From assembly GCF_011393025.1 (NCBI RefSeq), contig NZ_JAAOEO010000009.1, positions 124,001 to 188,000 on the forward strand: a DNA stretch of 64,000 nucleotides. The letters run 5' to 3'. This document shows positions 38,384 to 47,076 of this stretch, piece by piece. The stretch is from Neobacillus terrae (GTDB taxonomy: Bacteria > Bacillota > Bacilli > Bacillales > Cytobacillaceae). The stretch's first letter is position 1; every line of letters starts with the position of its first letter. The notes beneath the pieces were generated by a model, which saw only the letters and a program-made list of their open reading frames with translations, was not told where the DNA came from and made no database searches. The translations under genes were made by a program, and so were the position numbers.

Positions 38384-39792
38384 TGCGATACACCTTTTCT
38401 TTTCATTTCTCCCCAGCTCTTGTCGCCTTTTATCATTTGCCAGATTCCTTCGCACCGCCACAGAACAGTCAGTGGTCTATACCATAAGGTTTCAGTCAAC
38501 GAATAGAGAAATAGCTTTATAATATCAGACACCTTAGGATACTTTGTGAGGCTCCACTCTTCTAGAAGAACAGCCGCCATAGAAAATAATGAGCCATAGA
38601 ATAAGGAAAGAAGAAAAATCAGAATGGCAAACTCAATATAGATTCCGCCAAGAAATAAACACAGGATAATAAATAAATATCCTGCCAATTCCACGATGGG
38701 GCCAAAAAATTCTACAATCCAAAAGTATGGAAAGGAGATAAAGCCGATTGCTCCATACTTAGGATTAAACAGCATTTTTCTATGTGTCCATAAGCTTTCA
38801 AACAAGCCGCGGTGCCAGCGCCGTCTTTGCTTTCGTAAAAAGGTGAAATCCTCCGGCACCTCTGTCCAGCATACTGGATCTGGGACATATACAATTTTCT
38901 TTTTAAGTCCTCTTTCCTTTAGAAGGCTGTGAAGCCGGACAACCAGCTCCATATCTTCACCAACAGTATCTGTCTTATAGCCGCCTGCTTCTACCACCCA
39001 ATACTTGGAGAAAACGCCAAAAGCTCCAGAAATAATCAGAAGAAGGTTATGCCTGCTTAAACCGATTCTTCCCATTAGAAATGCACGGAGATATTCAATT
39101 ATTTGCATAATAACTATTGGCTTGTCCGATAATCCTATTTTCAGGATATTGCCATTGCGGATGTCACAGCCATTAGCAATCCTTACACTTCCCCCGGATG
39201 CAATGACATCCTCATTGCTGTCTATAATGGGTTTCATAACCTTCAAGAATGCATCACTCTCTAGTACGGAATCTCCGTCGAGGGAACAGAAATAAGGATA
39301 ATGGGAAAAATTCAAACCAGCATTAAGAGCATCTGCCTTTCCGCCATTCTCTTTATCTATTAGGAAAAGATTCGGCAGAATCTGAGATTGATAAATCTTT
39401 TTTATTGGTTTGGAATCAACCTGCCGTCTGACTACTTTTTGTATTTCTTTCATATCATATTGCTCGATAACCTTTTTTACCGTGTTGTCTTTAGAACCGT
39501 CATTTACAACTACTATTTCATAAACGGGATAATTTATACTGAGCAGAGATCTTACACTTTGAACAATTCCCGCCTCCTCATTGTAGGCGGGAACAATTAT
39601 TGAAACTGGCTTCGTATAAATCTCATTTGTATAATCCTCATATGTCCTAGTTCTGTCCAGCTGGTATTCCCTGCGAAGCTGGAAGGACGAGATAACGAGA
39701 ATGACAGTATAAAAGGCAATGACGACGACCATATACACAGCGATAAACCAACCAAAATATGTAACAATTTCCATCCACTGCAAGTCATCCAT
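38380..39792 (-). CDS. Processive family 2 glycosyltransferase (PgaC/IcaA/BcsA-like)
   Basis: A 470-aa membrane glycosyltransferase. An N-terminal helix (about 12-35) is followed by a GT-A domain with SIIVPAYNEEAGI, VNDGSKDN, the DxD in FCSLDGDSVL, the catalytic TVGEDMEL and the QRRRW acceptor-binding motif (QxxRW) typical of processive beta-glycan synthases. Three or more helices follow (about 330-425). This is the poly-N-acetylglucosamine/cellulose/hyaluronan synthase type; which sugar is used cannot be told. No PilZ domain is attached, so c-di-GMP from the operon cyclase would have to act through another protein. RBS AAAGGAG; 3 bp separate it from the HEAT gene. Confidence 0.9.
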   Translation of the reverse strand: MDDLQWMEIVTYFGWFIAVYMVVVIAFYTVILVISSFQLRREYQLDRTRTYEDYTNEIYTKPVSIIVPAYNEEAGIVQSVRSLLSINYPVYEIVVVNDGSKDNTVKKVIEQYDMKEIQKVVRRQVDSKPIKKIYQSQILPNLFLIDKENGGKADALNAGLNFSHYPYFCSLDGDSVLESDAFLKVMKPIIDSNEDVIASGGSVRIANGCDIRNGNILKIGLSDKPIVIMQIIEYLRAFLMGRIGLSRHNLLLIISGAFGVFSKYWVVEAGGYKTDTVGEDMELVVRLHSLLKERGLKKKIVYVPDPVCWTEVPEDFTFLRKQRRRWHRGLFESLWTHRKMLFNPKYGAIGFISFPYFWIVEFFGPIVELAGYLFIILCLFLGGIYIEFAILIFLLSLFYGSLFSMAAVLLEEWSLTKYPKVSDIIKLFLYSLTETLWYRPLTVLWRCEGIWQMIKGDKSWGEMKRKGVSQ

Positions 39793-39795
39793 TTT

Positions 39796-40833
39796 TTAAT
39801 CTCCTTTGTGCAGCCATTCCCATGCCATATCCCGTGCAAATGTATCTGAAGATGTTTCCAGTATCGACTGGAGAACCTTTTCTCCATCCGAAAAGCTTTT
39901 TATAGATTGTCCCGCCTGAGAACGTACCCACCAATTGGAATCATGTAAAAGAGCTTTTAAATCGGGGATACCCTTTCGTTCACGGAGAACGCCAATTAAT
40001 TTTGCTGCCATCATTCTTTCTTCCCATTTTGCAGATTTACAAAGAGGTAAATAGAGATCAATATCTTTTACATAGCCTATTTCACCAAGAGTTTTTAAGG
40101 CTCTGATTTTAATTTCGCCTGAGTAAGCCCTAAACACACTTTCAATGAAAGAGACATATTTTAATTTTCTTTCAGTCCCCATTACATCAAGAATGGCACT
40201 TTGCATTGGAATCCCACACTTGTTAAAGCCCAATACAAACTGATCAAAATGGTTTTCGTCCAAACGGGTTAAAATGTTTCTATATTCATAGGTTGATAAC
40301 GAATTAAAACGGTCTAAGAGCAGACTGTAAATTTCTTTTGACTGGAAAGCGGCAAGAATCCTTAAGACATGGATGGCTTCATCCCTTGTTATCTTCTTCT
40401 TTTCAAAAAGAGAAATAATATTCCCTTCAAGTGATCGAATTTTAAAATCTTCAATATGGAATAACGCATTCATCCGGTCGCTCCACTTTCTGCTTTTTAA
40501 TCGGATGCGATAGAAATCACTTAAATGAATTTGTGCGAGTTCAAAAATGCGTTTTTTCTCCTGTTCTCCCTCTAATAAACCAGCAAACTTTGCAAGCAGC
40601 TCTTCAACTGCTTTTTTTTGTGTAAAAGTAGAGGGGGTTACTCCTCTTTTTAACTGCCCATCGACCAAAAAAGTAAATATAGGTTCCTCATACTGTTTTT
40701 TTTCTATTTCTATCTGATTTCTTTCCCTAATTGAAAAGGCTTTTCGGACCAATAAATAAAAAAGAAGGATAAATAGAATAGATAAAAGTCCTGTAGCAGC
40801 AAGCGTCAAACCATACAATTCACTGGTGAGCAT
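39796..40833 (-). CDS. Membrane-anchored HEAT-repeat protein
   Basis: A 345-aa protein with one N-terminal helix (about 9-30), a charged linker and then paired helices typical of HEAT repeats. The clearest repeats are near the C-terminus (IKIRALKTLGEIGYVKDIDL, WEERMMAAKLIGVLRERKG, NWWVRSQAGQSIKSF). Such repeats bind proteins, so this is a likely scaffold linking the membrane glycosyltransferase to signalling partners. It lies between the cyclase and glycosyltransferase genes with 3-bp gaps on both sides. RBS AAAGGATG. No enzymatic motif is seen. Confidence 0.85.
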   Translation of the reverse strand: MLTSELYGLTLAATGLLSILFILLFYLLVRKAFSIRERNQIEIEKKQYEEPIFTFLVDGQLKRGVTPSTFTQKKAVEELLAKFAGLLEGEQEKKRIFELAQIHLSDFYRIRLKSRKWSDRMNALFHIEDFKIRSLEGNIISLFEKKKITRDEAIHVLRILAAFQSKEIYSLLLDRFNSLSTYEYRNILTRLDENHFDQFVLGFNKCGIPMQSAILDVMGTERKLKYVSFIESVFRAYSGEIKIRALKTLGEIGYVKDIDLYLPLCKSAKWEERMMAAKLIGVLRERKGIPDLKALLHDSNWWVRSQAGQSIKSFSDGEKVLQSILETSSDTFARDMAWEWLHKGD

Positions 40834-40836
40834 AAA

Positions 40837-42450
40837 CTATTCCATCCTTTGAATTAGGCGCTGAATTCTTGCCTGCAGTTCTGTAATACTAAAAGGCTTT
40901 GTCAAATAATCATCCGCACCCAGTTTAAGCGCTCTTGCAATATCATAATCGCCCTTCCTTCCCGTGAGCATCAGCACGTGTGAATTCTGTTTGGACTTTT
41001 TAACTTGATCCAAAACCTCTATTCCGTCCATTACCGGCATAATTCCATCCAATATTAAGAAGTGTTCTCCCTTTTCTTCAAGACGTTTTGTTTCAAAGAA
41101 TGAGGGGCCATCCTCAAAAACCTTTATATCCAATTCATAATACTGGAAATCCATGGACTCAAGTATTTTTCTAAGCATGGTTCGAATTATAGAGTCATCA
41201 TCGATGACCGATATATATAAAGGCTTTTTGGAGAAATCTGTATCGAATTGGTTGGCACTTTCAACCCTTGCCCTTCCTTTTTCTTTTGCTTTATATAATG
41301 CCTGGTCTGCAGCATGAAAAGCTGTCTCCAAGGCGATGGAATCCGAATCTACTGAAAATATCCCAGCGGAAAAAGTTACATTGAAATCCTGTCCTTTTTC
41401 ATCAAATATCTTATCGGTAAACTTTTCTAAAATTCGGTTCACAATCTCAACGGCACTTAGATTTTCTGTCCTCTCAAACAAAATAACAAACTCTTCGCCG
41501 CCATATCTGAAAACACTGTCTGCATTTCTTGTATGTTCTTTTAAAAATTGAGCAAACGAGGTCAGTACCCGGTCTCCAGCTAAATGGCCGAATGTATCAT
41601 TAATATTTTTAAAATGATCAAGATCTAATACTGCGATACTAAAAGTGCTTGAGTTTCTTTTAAGCTCGCTAATATTCCTTTCAAAAACCGTCCTAAAAAA
41701 TTGGCGGTTGTAGAGCATAGTCATATCATCCATTAAAGCCGACTGGTCAAACATTCTCTTTCTCTGCAGATGACGGTCCAGCCTGACTGACAGTTCTTCA
41801 ATGTCTATTGGCTTTTCCACAAAATCGTCTGCTCCGAGTTTAAATGCTTTCATTCTTGTGGCCCTGTCACTAAGTATACTCATCATGATAAAAGGGACAA
41901 ATTGGCGTGCGTTTTGTTTTTGAAGCCTTTCAATTACCTCAAACCCACTCTTATTAGGAAGATGAATATCAATGAGCACACAATCTGGATGAAAGTCGTA
42001 GTATTGAGATATTGCCTTTTCAGGTTTGGTGCTTGTGATAACCATCCATCCCTGCTCCTCCAGGGCATCCTTCAGCAAAATAAGCATAGAGATGTCATCA
42101 TCAATAATTTGAATTAACGGAGCATTCTCTTCGTTGGTATATTTATTTTCCTGCCCATTTTCTTCAAAATTTTCATATTCATATGCAAGGCTTATTAATT
42201 CATATAGGAAATCCCACAGGTCACTGGTCTGCCAATCCTTTTCAGAATCTTCCTCGATTTTATCCATCAAACAGGAGGCAACCTGAAAAAGCCCACCCAA
42301 CTGAAGGGTACCGGATGTCCCTTTAATTGAATGTAAAAAAAGATAAACATCTCGGTTGCTTATTGGCTTCTGATCTTGGGTTTCAAACCAGGCGGAAATC
42401 TGATCTTTTATTTTTTTAAAGAGCATATTTTTATATTTATTAAAATCCAT
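40837..42450 (-). CDS. HPt-REC-GGDEF-REC diguanylate cyclase response regulator
   Basis: A 537-aa cytoplasmic protein. Residues 1-100 are an HPt domain with the phospho-His in LFLHSIKGTSGT (about His40). Receiver 1 has Asp161 in VLIDIHLP. The GGDEF domain carries the active-site FRYGGEEF (about 317-321) and an upstream RNAD inhibitory site exactly five residues before it, so it should be an active, product-inhibited c-di-GMP synthase. Receiver 2 (from about 412) has Asp468 in LILDGIMP. Having its own HPt and two receivers makes it a relay hub for the operon's hybrid kinase. ATG 42450 has GGGGTG six bases upstream; the GTG at 42459 overlaps that site. It is the first gene of the operon. Confidence 0.9.
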   Translation of the reverse strand: MDFNKYKNMLFKKIKDQISAWFETQDQKPISNRDVYLFLHSIKGTSGTLQLGGLFQVASCLMDKIEEDSEKDWQTSDLWDFLYELISLAYEYENFEENGQENKYTNEENAPLIQIIDDDISMLILLKDALEEQGWMVITSTKPEKAISQYYDFHPDCVLIDIHLPNKSGFEVIERLQKQNARQFVPFIMMSILSDRATRMKAFKLGADDFVEKPIDIEELSVRLDRHLQRKRMFDQSALMDDMTMLYNRQFFRTVFERNISELKRNSSTFSIAVLDLDHFKNINDTFGHLAGDRVLTSFAQFLKEHTRNADSVFRYGGEEFVILFERTENLSAVEIVNRILEKFTDKIFDEKGQDFNVTFSAGIFSVDSDSIALETAFHAADQALYKAKEKGRARVESANQFDTDFSKKPLYISVIDDDSIIRTMLRKILESMDFQYYELDIKVFEDGPSFFETKRLEEKGEHFLILDGIMPVMDGIEVLDQVKKSKQNSHVLMLTGRKGDYDIARALKLGADDYLTKPFSITELQARIQRLIQRME

Positions 42451-42689
42451 ACCCAGCACCCCATTAAAGAATCGTCAATTTTTATCGAAAACTGTCATTT
42501 CTTCGTAACTTCAAGTGTATTATGGAAGCGGTAACCGTGACAATCTTTTTATACTGTAAAACTCTCTATTTTATATGTAAATTTATGGATATAACTTTTT
42601 GTTTATTTTAATATACTTTTAAACTCCCCATTCATTTCCACTCTTTAATGAAAGACCCTCTTGAGAACCTCCCGCAGAGCCAGACTGCC

Positions 42690-42810
42690 CTTTCTTTTGC
42701 TGTAACAAATGCGCTCGCTTTCCTCTGGCAGACCTAGAGCTTCCTGGGTGAGGTGCGCTTGCGAGGTCTCCATTGGTCTACTTTTCCCGAAGGAGTCTCA
42801 CCCGTCCTGA
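42690..42810. repeat. Degenerate Bacillaceae intergenic repeat (copy B) in a 540-bp gap
   Basis: The interval 42451-43003 has no gene. Its middle carries GCGCTCGCTTTCC, GTGCGCTTGCGAGGTCTCC and CGAAGGAGTCTCACCCG, the pattern of a palindromic repeat I recognise between genes in many Bacillaceae. GGTCTCCATTG recurs in the 20335-20420 copy, which is inverted. The right part near 42550 should hold the minus-strand promoter of the cyclase operon, but I cannot place it with confidence. Confidence 0.5.
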
Positions 42811-42971
42811 CCTATGATTTAAACCCCATCATAAGATCTACCTAAATGCAGCAAATTCCCTAATCTCCCATGGAATCTATATTACAAATCCAAATCTAAA
42901 TAGCAGAAAAAGTTTAATAGCGATCAAAACACTTTTTCTCATATAAGTTTGGATACTTAAGCATTCAAAAT

Positions 42972-42993
42972 AAAAAAGCCCCATCAGGGACTT
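42972..42993 (-). terminator. Terminator of proC
   Basis: AAGCCCC (42976-42982) pairs with GGGACTT (42987-42993) with one wobble, followed on the minus strand by TTTT. Confidence 0.75.
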
Positions 42994-43003
42994 TCTAATT
43001 TTA

Positions 43004-43810
43004 CTAGTTGCCTAAAGCTTTAGTTTTTTGAAAGCAGCTATCCATGGCATCAAGTACTGTGCCCCGAAAGTGATTTTTCTCTAAAGAGGCAACTGCTTCA
43101 ATTGTTGCGCCTCCTGGAGTACAGACATTGTCTTTTAATTCACCAGGATGTGTACTACTTTCCAGCACCATTTTTGCAGCACCTAATACAGCCTGTGAAG
43201 CAAGGCGGTATGCTTTGTCCCTTGGAATCCCTAGGCGGACACCGCCATCAGCCATTGCTTCGATCATCATGTAAACATAAGCAGGAGAAGATCCGCTTAT
43301 TGCAGGAACAGCGTCCATTAATTTTTCTTCCAATACTTCAGTTTCACCAACGCACTCAAAAAGTGCCTGTACACTTTTAAGATCCTCATCGGAAACCCAT
43401 TCGTTTGGACAAAGCACTGTCATTCCTTCCCCAATAAACGAGGGGGTATTTGGCATGGTTCTGACAGCTTTAATATTTCTTTCAAAAAGGGACTTTAAAT
43501 CATTTAAGCTAATCCCTGCAGCTATTGTCACAATTATTGTATTTTCTTTTACTTCATCCTTTATTTCCCTGATAATAGCAGGGTGTAAATCAGGTTTTAC
43601 TGCCAGGATAAGAAGATCCGAAAAGGCGGCCACTTCTCTATTATCACGTGAGGACAGTATTGTGTAATCACGATTCATTTTTTGCAGAGTTTCTTCTGTT
43701 TTAGCACTCGCCATAATATTTTCCGGCAATATACTCTCCGACTTAAGAATGCCTTTTGATATTGCCTGAGCCATCTTACCAAATCCTATAAAACCAATTT
43801 TTTTGTTCAA
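43004..43810 (-). CDS. proC: Pyrroline-5-carboxylate reductase
   Basis: A 268-aa NAD(P)H-dependent enzyme making L-proline from pyrroline-5-carboxylate. The Rossmann start is MNKKIGFIGFGKMAQAI, MPNTPSFIGEGM follows in the middle, and the C-terminal signature is SGSSPAYVYMMIEAMADGGV with VCTPGGATIEAV. Start is TTG 43810, with AGAAAGG about 10 bases upstream; the nearby ATG at 43816 is out of frame. It is monocistronic and has no proBA genes alongside. Bacillus species hold several paralogues (ProI, ProG, ComER), so the exact orthologue is uncertain. Confidence 0.88.
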   Translation of the reverse strand: MNKKIGFIGFGKMAQAISKGILKSESILPENIMASAKTEETLQKMNRDYTILSSRDNREVAAFSDLLILAVKPDLHPAIIREIKDEVKENTIIVTIAAGISLNDLKSLFERNIKAVRTMPNTPSFIGEGMTVLCPNEWVSDEDLKSVQALFECVGETEVLEEKLMDAVPAISGSSPAYVYMMIEAMADGGVRLGIPRDKAYRLASQAVLGAAKMVLESSTHPGELKDNVCTPGGATIEAVASLEKNHFRGTVLDAMDSCFQKTKALGN

Positions 43811-43919
43811 TTCATCAAAACCTTTCTTTAATCAATACATAAACTTCTTCTACTATGGTAAAAGATTAAAACGAAAATAGAAAGGGAAGCACTATGTTAG
43901 TAAGGTAAGGAGGGATTTT

Positions 43920-44531
43920 TTGAACGACCATTTAGATTTTAAACCAATAGATAAGAATTTTTTCAATCAGCCTACATTGGAGCTTGCCCAGTCACTTCTC
44001 GGATGCCTACTGGTAAAAGAAACACCGGACGGAATTGCAGCTGGATACATTGTGGAGACTGAAGCCTATAAAGGTCCAGTGGATCGGGCTGCACACAGCT
44101 ACGAGAACCGGAGAACTAAAAGAACGGAAATTATGTTTGCCGAAGCCGGACGTATTTATACGTATTTAATGCATACACACTGCCTTGTCAATGTGGTTTG
44201 TGAAACGATAGGTAAACCAGAGGCTGTATTAATCAGGGCTGTGGAACCTGTTTATGGCTTACCACTAATGATAGAAAGACGCGGCACTGACAATATGAAA
44301 AATTTAACGAATGGACCCGGTAAACTGACTAAAGCATTGGGTATCACTATGCAGGACTATGGACATCTTTTCTGGGAGCCCCCTCTTTTCATTTCTGACG
44401 GGTACACTCCTGAATCTATCTCTCAGGGAAAAAGAATCGGGATTGAAAACTCAGGTGATGCTAAAGATTATCCATGGCGTTTTTGGATATCGGGAAACCC
44501 TTATGTTTCGAGACATCAGAAAGAGGGCTAA
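43920..44531 (+). CDS. DNA-3-methyladenine glycosylase (AAG/MPG family)
   Basis: A 203-aa base-excision repair enzyme of the mammalian-type alkyladenine glycosylase family, like B. subtilis YxlJ. It shows QSLLGCLLVKE, the catalytic-region VETEAYKGPVDRAAHSY, MFAEAGRIYTYLMHTHCLVNVV and NGPGKLTKALGI. It removes 3-methyladenine and other alkylated or deaminated purines. Start is TTG 43920, with AAGGAGGG six bases upstream. It is monocistronic and convergent with cdd. Confidence 0.9.
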   Translation: MNDHLDFKPIDKNFFNQPTLELAQSLLGCLLVKETPDGIAAGYIVETEAYKGPVDRAAHSYENRRTKRTEIMFAEAGRIYTYLMHTHCLVNVVCETIGKPEAVLIRAVEPVYGLPLMIERRGTDNMKNLTNGPGKLTKALGITMQDYGHLFWEPPLFISDGYTPESISQGKRIGIENSGDAKDYPWRFWISGNPYVSRHQKEG

Positions 44532-44534
44532 TGA

Positions 44535-44568
44535 AAAAGGGCGCCAAAATTGGCTCCCTTTTAAAATT
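44535..44568. terminator. Bidirectional terminator between the glycosylase and cdd
   Basis: AAAAGGG and GCCA (44536-44547) pair with TGGC and CCCTTTT (44552-44563) with one mismatch; T-rich on both sides. Confidence 0.75.
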
Positions 44569-45000
<432 letters not shown>

Positions 45001-45003
45001 TTA

Positions 45004-45174
45004 CTAGGAATGGAAGAGCTTTACCGCCCACTCCAAAACTACTCCGCCAAAGTAAATACCAAAAATCCCCACTACTGCTGAAAACACAGGTGGCGCCGGT
45101 AATGGAAGCTTTAAAAATTTAAACAAGATGCCAACAATCATGCCTGCAACTAATGCTAAAAGAATATCTCTCAT
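45004..45174 (-). CDS. XapX-domain small membrane protein (56 aa)
   Basis: A short gene lies between deoC and cdd. Its 56-aa product starts MRDILLALVAGMIVGILFKF, has PLPAPPVFSAVVGIFGIYFG in the middle and ends in VKLFHS. Two hydrophobic segments and the P-x-P-x-P turn are those of the XapX domain, named after a small protein of the E. coli xanthosine gene region. GAGGT lies eight bases before the ATG. It is 22 bp after deoC and 27 bp before cdd, so it belongs to the deoxynucleoside operon. A role linked to nucleoside passage through the membrane is inference. Confidence 0.85.
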   Translation of the reverse strand: MRDILLALVAGMIVGILFKFLKLPLPAPPVFSAVVGIFGIYFGGVVLEWAVKLFHS

Positions 45175-45196
45175 CTGAAGACCTCATTTTATCTTT

Positions 45197-45868
45197 TTAG
45201 TAGGAAGCAGAAGATGTTCCGCCATTTACAATGGCAATACCTGAGCTTGCACCGATACGGGTTGCTCCTGCCTCAATCATGGCCAGGGCGTCTTCTCTGC
45301 TTCTTACTCCTCCTGAAGCTTTAACACCAATTTCCGGGCCTACTGTTTTGCGCATCAGGCGAATATCTTCCACTGTTGCTCCACCTGTTGAAAAACCGGT
45401 GGATGTTTTTACATAGTCTGCCCCCGCTTTAACAGCCAATTCACATGCATGAACCTTTTCTTCATCTGTTAAAAGGCATGTTTCAATAATAACTTTTGTT
45501 AATGCCTTTCCTTTTGCTGCTTCAACTACCGCACGGATATCCTGCTCAACAAGCTGGTCATTTTGACTCTTAAGTGCACCAATATTAATAACCATATCTA
45601 CTTCTGTTGCTCCGTTTTCGATCGCATTTGCAGTTTCAAATGCTTTAGTTTCGGAAGTAGAGGCTCCTAATGGGAAACCAATAACAGTACAAACCTTTAC
45701 AGATGTTCCCTCAAGAACCTCACCAGCTATTTTTACCCAAGCCGGATTTACACAGACAGAGGCAAAAGAATACTTTTTAGCTTCCTCCGCTAGTTTTACA
45801 ATTTCACTTTCTGTTGCATTTGCTTTCAGTAATGTATGGTCGATCATGCCTGCAATATTTTCAGTCAT
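45197..45868 (-). CDS. deoC: Deoxyribose-phosphate aldolase
   Basis: A 223-aa class I aldolase cleaving deoxyribose 5-phosphate to glyceraldehyde 3-phosphate and acetaldehyde. Seen are [44 protein letters not shown] and the Schiff-base lysine in [26 protein letters not shown]. It is the first gene of an operon with xapX and cdd, read from a promoter that overlaps the DeoR operator. Confidence 0.94.
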   Translation of the reverse strand: MTENIAGMIDHTLLKANATESEIVKLAEEAKKYSFASVCVNPAWVKIAGEVLEGTSVKVCTVIGFPLGASTSETKAFETANAIENGATEVDMVINIGALKSQNDQLVEQDIRAVVEAAKGKALTKVIIETCLLTDEEKVHACELAVKAGADYVKTSTGFSTGGATVEDIRLMRKTVGPEIGVKASGGVRSREDALAMIEAGATRIGASSGIAIVNGGTSSASY

Positions 45869-45927
45869 ATCTTATTCATCCTTTCTATATATAAAATCAT
45901 TAAATTTATTAAAATCTCATCAAAGCT

Positions 45928-45985
45928 AATATACCAAACAAATGAACATTTGTAACCTCATTTATGAACAAATGTAAAATAAGTT
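45928..45985 (-). promoter_or_regulatory. deoC promoter with DeoR-type operator
   Basis: On the minus strand TTACAA (45955-45950) and TATATT (45933-45928) are spaced by 16 bases. A perfect 7-2-7 palindrome, ACAAATG-AA-CATTTGT on the plus strand (45938-45953), lies between and over them. A related element containing GAACAAATGT lies just upstream at about 45966-45975. A palindrome plus extra half-site is the known arrangement for DeoR in B. subtilis. Confidence 0.75.
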
Positions 45986-46005
45986 CAGAAGTCCTTCACA
46001 AATAC

Positions 46006-46959
46006 CTATTGGTCCTTTTTATCAAGTAAAAATTGTGCCGTAAATTGATCTGTAACCAGTACATTTGCAAATTTCCCTTTCAATGCCCCGTAAATTCCTT
46101 CAAGCTTGTTCGGCCCGCCAGCTACAAGAATGGATTTTTCCTTTTTCTTTAAATCATCAAGATTAATGCCAAGTGTCCTTTCATTCAGGCTCTCATTGCA
46201 TATATTTCCGTTTTTATCAAAAAATCTGGAACAAATGTCACCTACAGCATTTGGGTAGAGCGATTCAAGGTCCTCATCGGTAAAATAGCCCAACTGGAAT
46301 AAAAGAGAATCCTTCTTTACAGGGCCAATGGTGAAAATCGCGATATTTGATTCCCTGCCAAGGTCAAGAATTCTTCGAATATGGCGGTCCGCTTCCATCG
46401 CCTGTTTGACTACGGCATGGTCAACAATTGCCGGTAGTGGCAAATAGTGAGGTGATGTATTGAATGCTTTTCCGAAAAGATAGAGAATTTCCGAAGCGTA
46501 TGTATTTGTTTCTGCGTGGCTGACGCCGCCTTTTAATTGGACAACTTTTACATCTTTTACGAATTTTTGTTTCAATTCTATGGCAACATGGTAAAGGGTA
46601 GTGCCCCAGGTTACCCCGATAATATCACCATCCTTAACAATTTCGTTAAGGTAGACCGCAGCCTTTTCTCCAAGGTAATTCTTTATGATATGATCTTCGT
46701 ATTGGGGAATTGACGCTACTAACGCTTTTTTCAGTCCGAACTTTTCCTCCAAAAGGCGTTCGAGCTTGGCTGTATCTTCAGTAGGATCCATAATACTGAT
46801 TTGGACAATCCCTTCACTTTTGGCCATTTGAAGAAAACGGGAAACTGTCGGACGAGAAACACCTAACATCTTGGCAATTTCATTCTGATTGTAATCTAAT
46901 AAATAGTATAGCTTGGCCGCTTCAATTACCTTGTTGAGTTTATCCGTTTCCAACTGCAT
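46006..46959 (-). CDS. deoR: Deoxyribonucleoside regulator DeoR (SorC family)
   Basis: A 317-aa repressor. Residues 10-55 are a helix-turn-helix (LDYNQNEIAKMLGVSRPTVS); residues 60-315 are the SorC-type effector domain binding deoxyribose 5-phosphate, with GVTWGTTLYHVA, VVQLKGGVSHAETNTYASE, AVGDICSRFFD and SILVAGGPNKL. Similarity to B. subtilis DeoR is high. Start choice is uncertain: ATG 46959 is only two bases from GGGG, while TTG 46953 would be spaced six bases from GGGGTG. It precedes its target operon deoC-xapX-cdd, from which it is separated by the operator. Confidence 0.9.
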   Translation of the reverse strand: MQLETDKLNKVIEAAKLYYLLDYNQNEIAKMLGVSRPTVSRFLQMAKSEGIVQISIMDPTEDTAKLERLLEEKFGLKKALVASIPQYEDHIIKNYLGEKAAVYLNEIVKDGDIIGVTWGTTLYHVAIELKQKFVKDVKVVQLKGGVSHAETNTYASEILYLFGKAFNTSPHYLPLPAIVDHAVVKQAMEADRHIRRILDLGRESNIAIFTIGPVKKDSLLFQLGYFTDEDLESLYPNAVGDICSRFFDKNGNICNESLNERTLGINLDDLKKKEKSILVAGGPNKLEGIYGALKGKFANVLVTDQFTAQFLLDKKDQ

Positions 46960-47076
46960 CACCCCGTTATTTTAATTTTATTTTTATTTTAGCAAAAAAG
47001 ATCACTGAAACAATTTATTTTTACATTTGCAATTAAAGTCTTGAACATAATTTCAGATTGAACAGGAGGCTAATTG

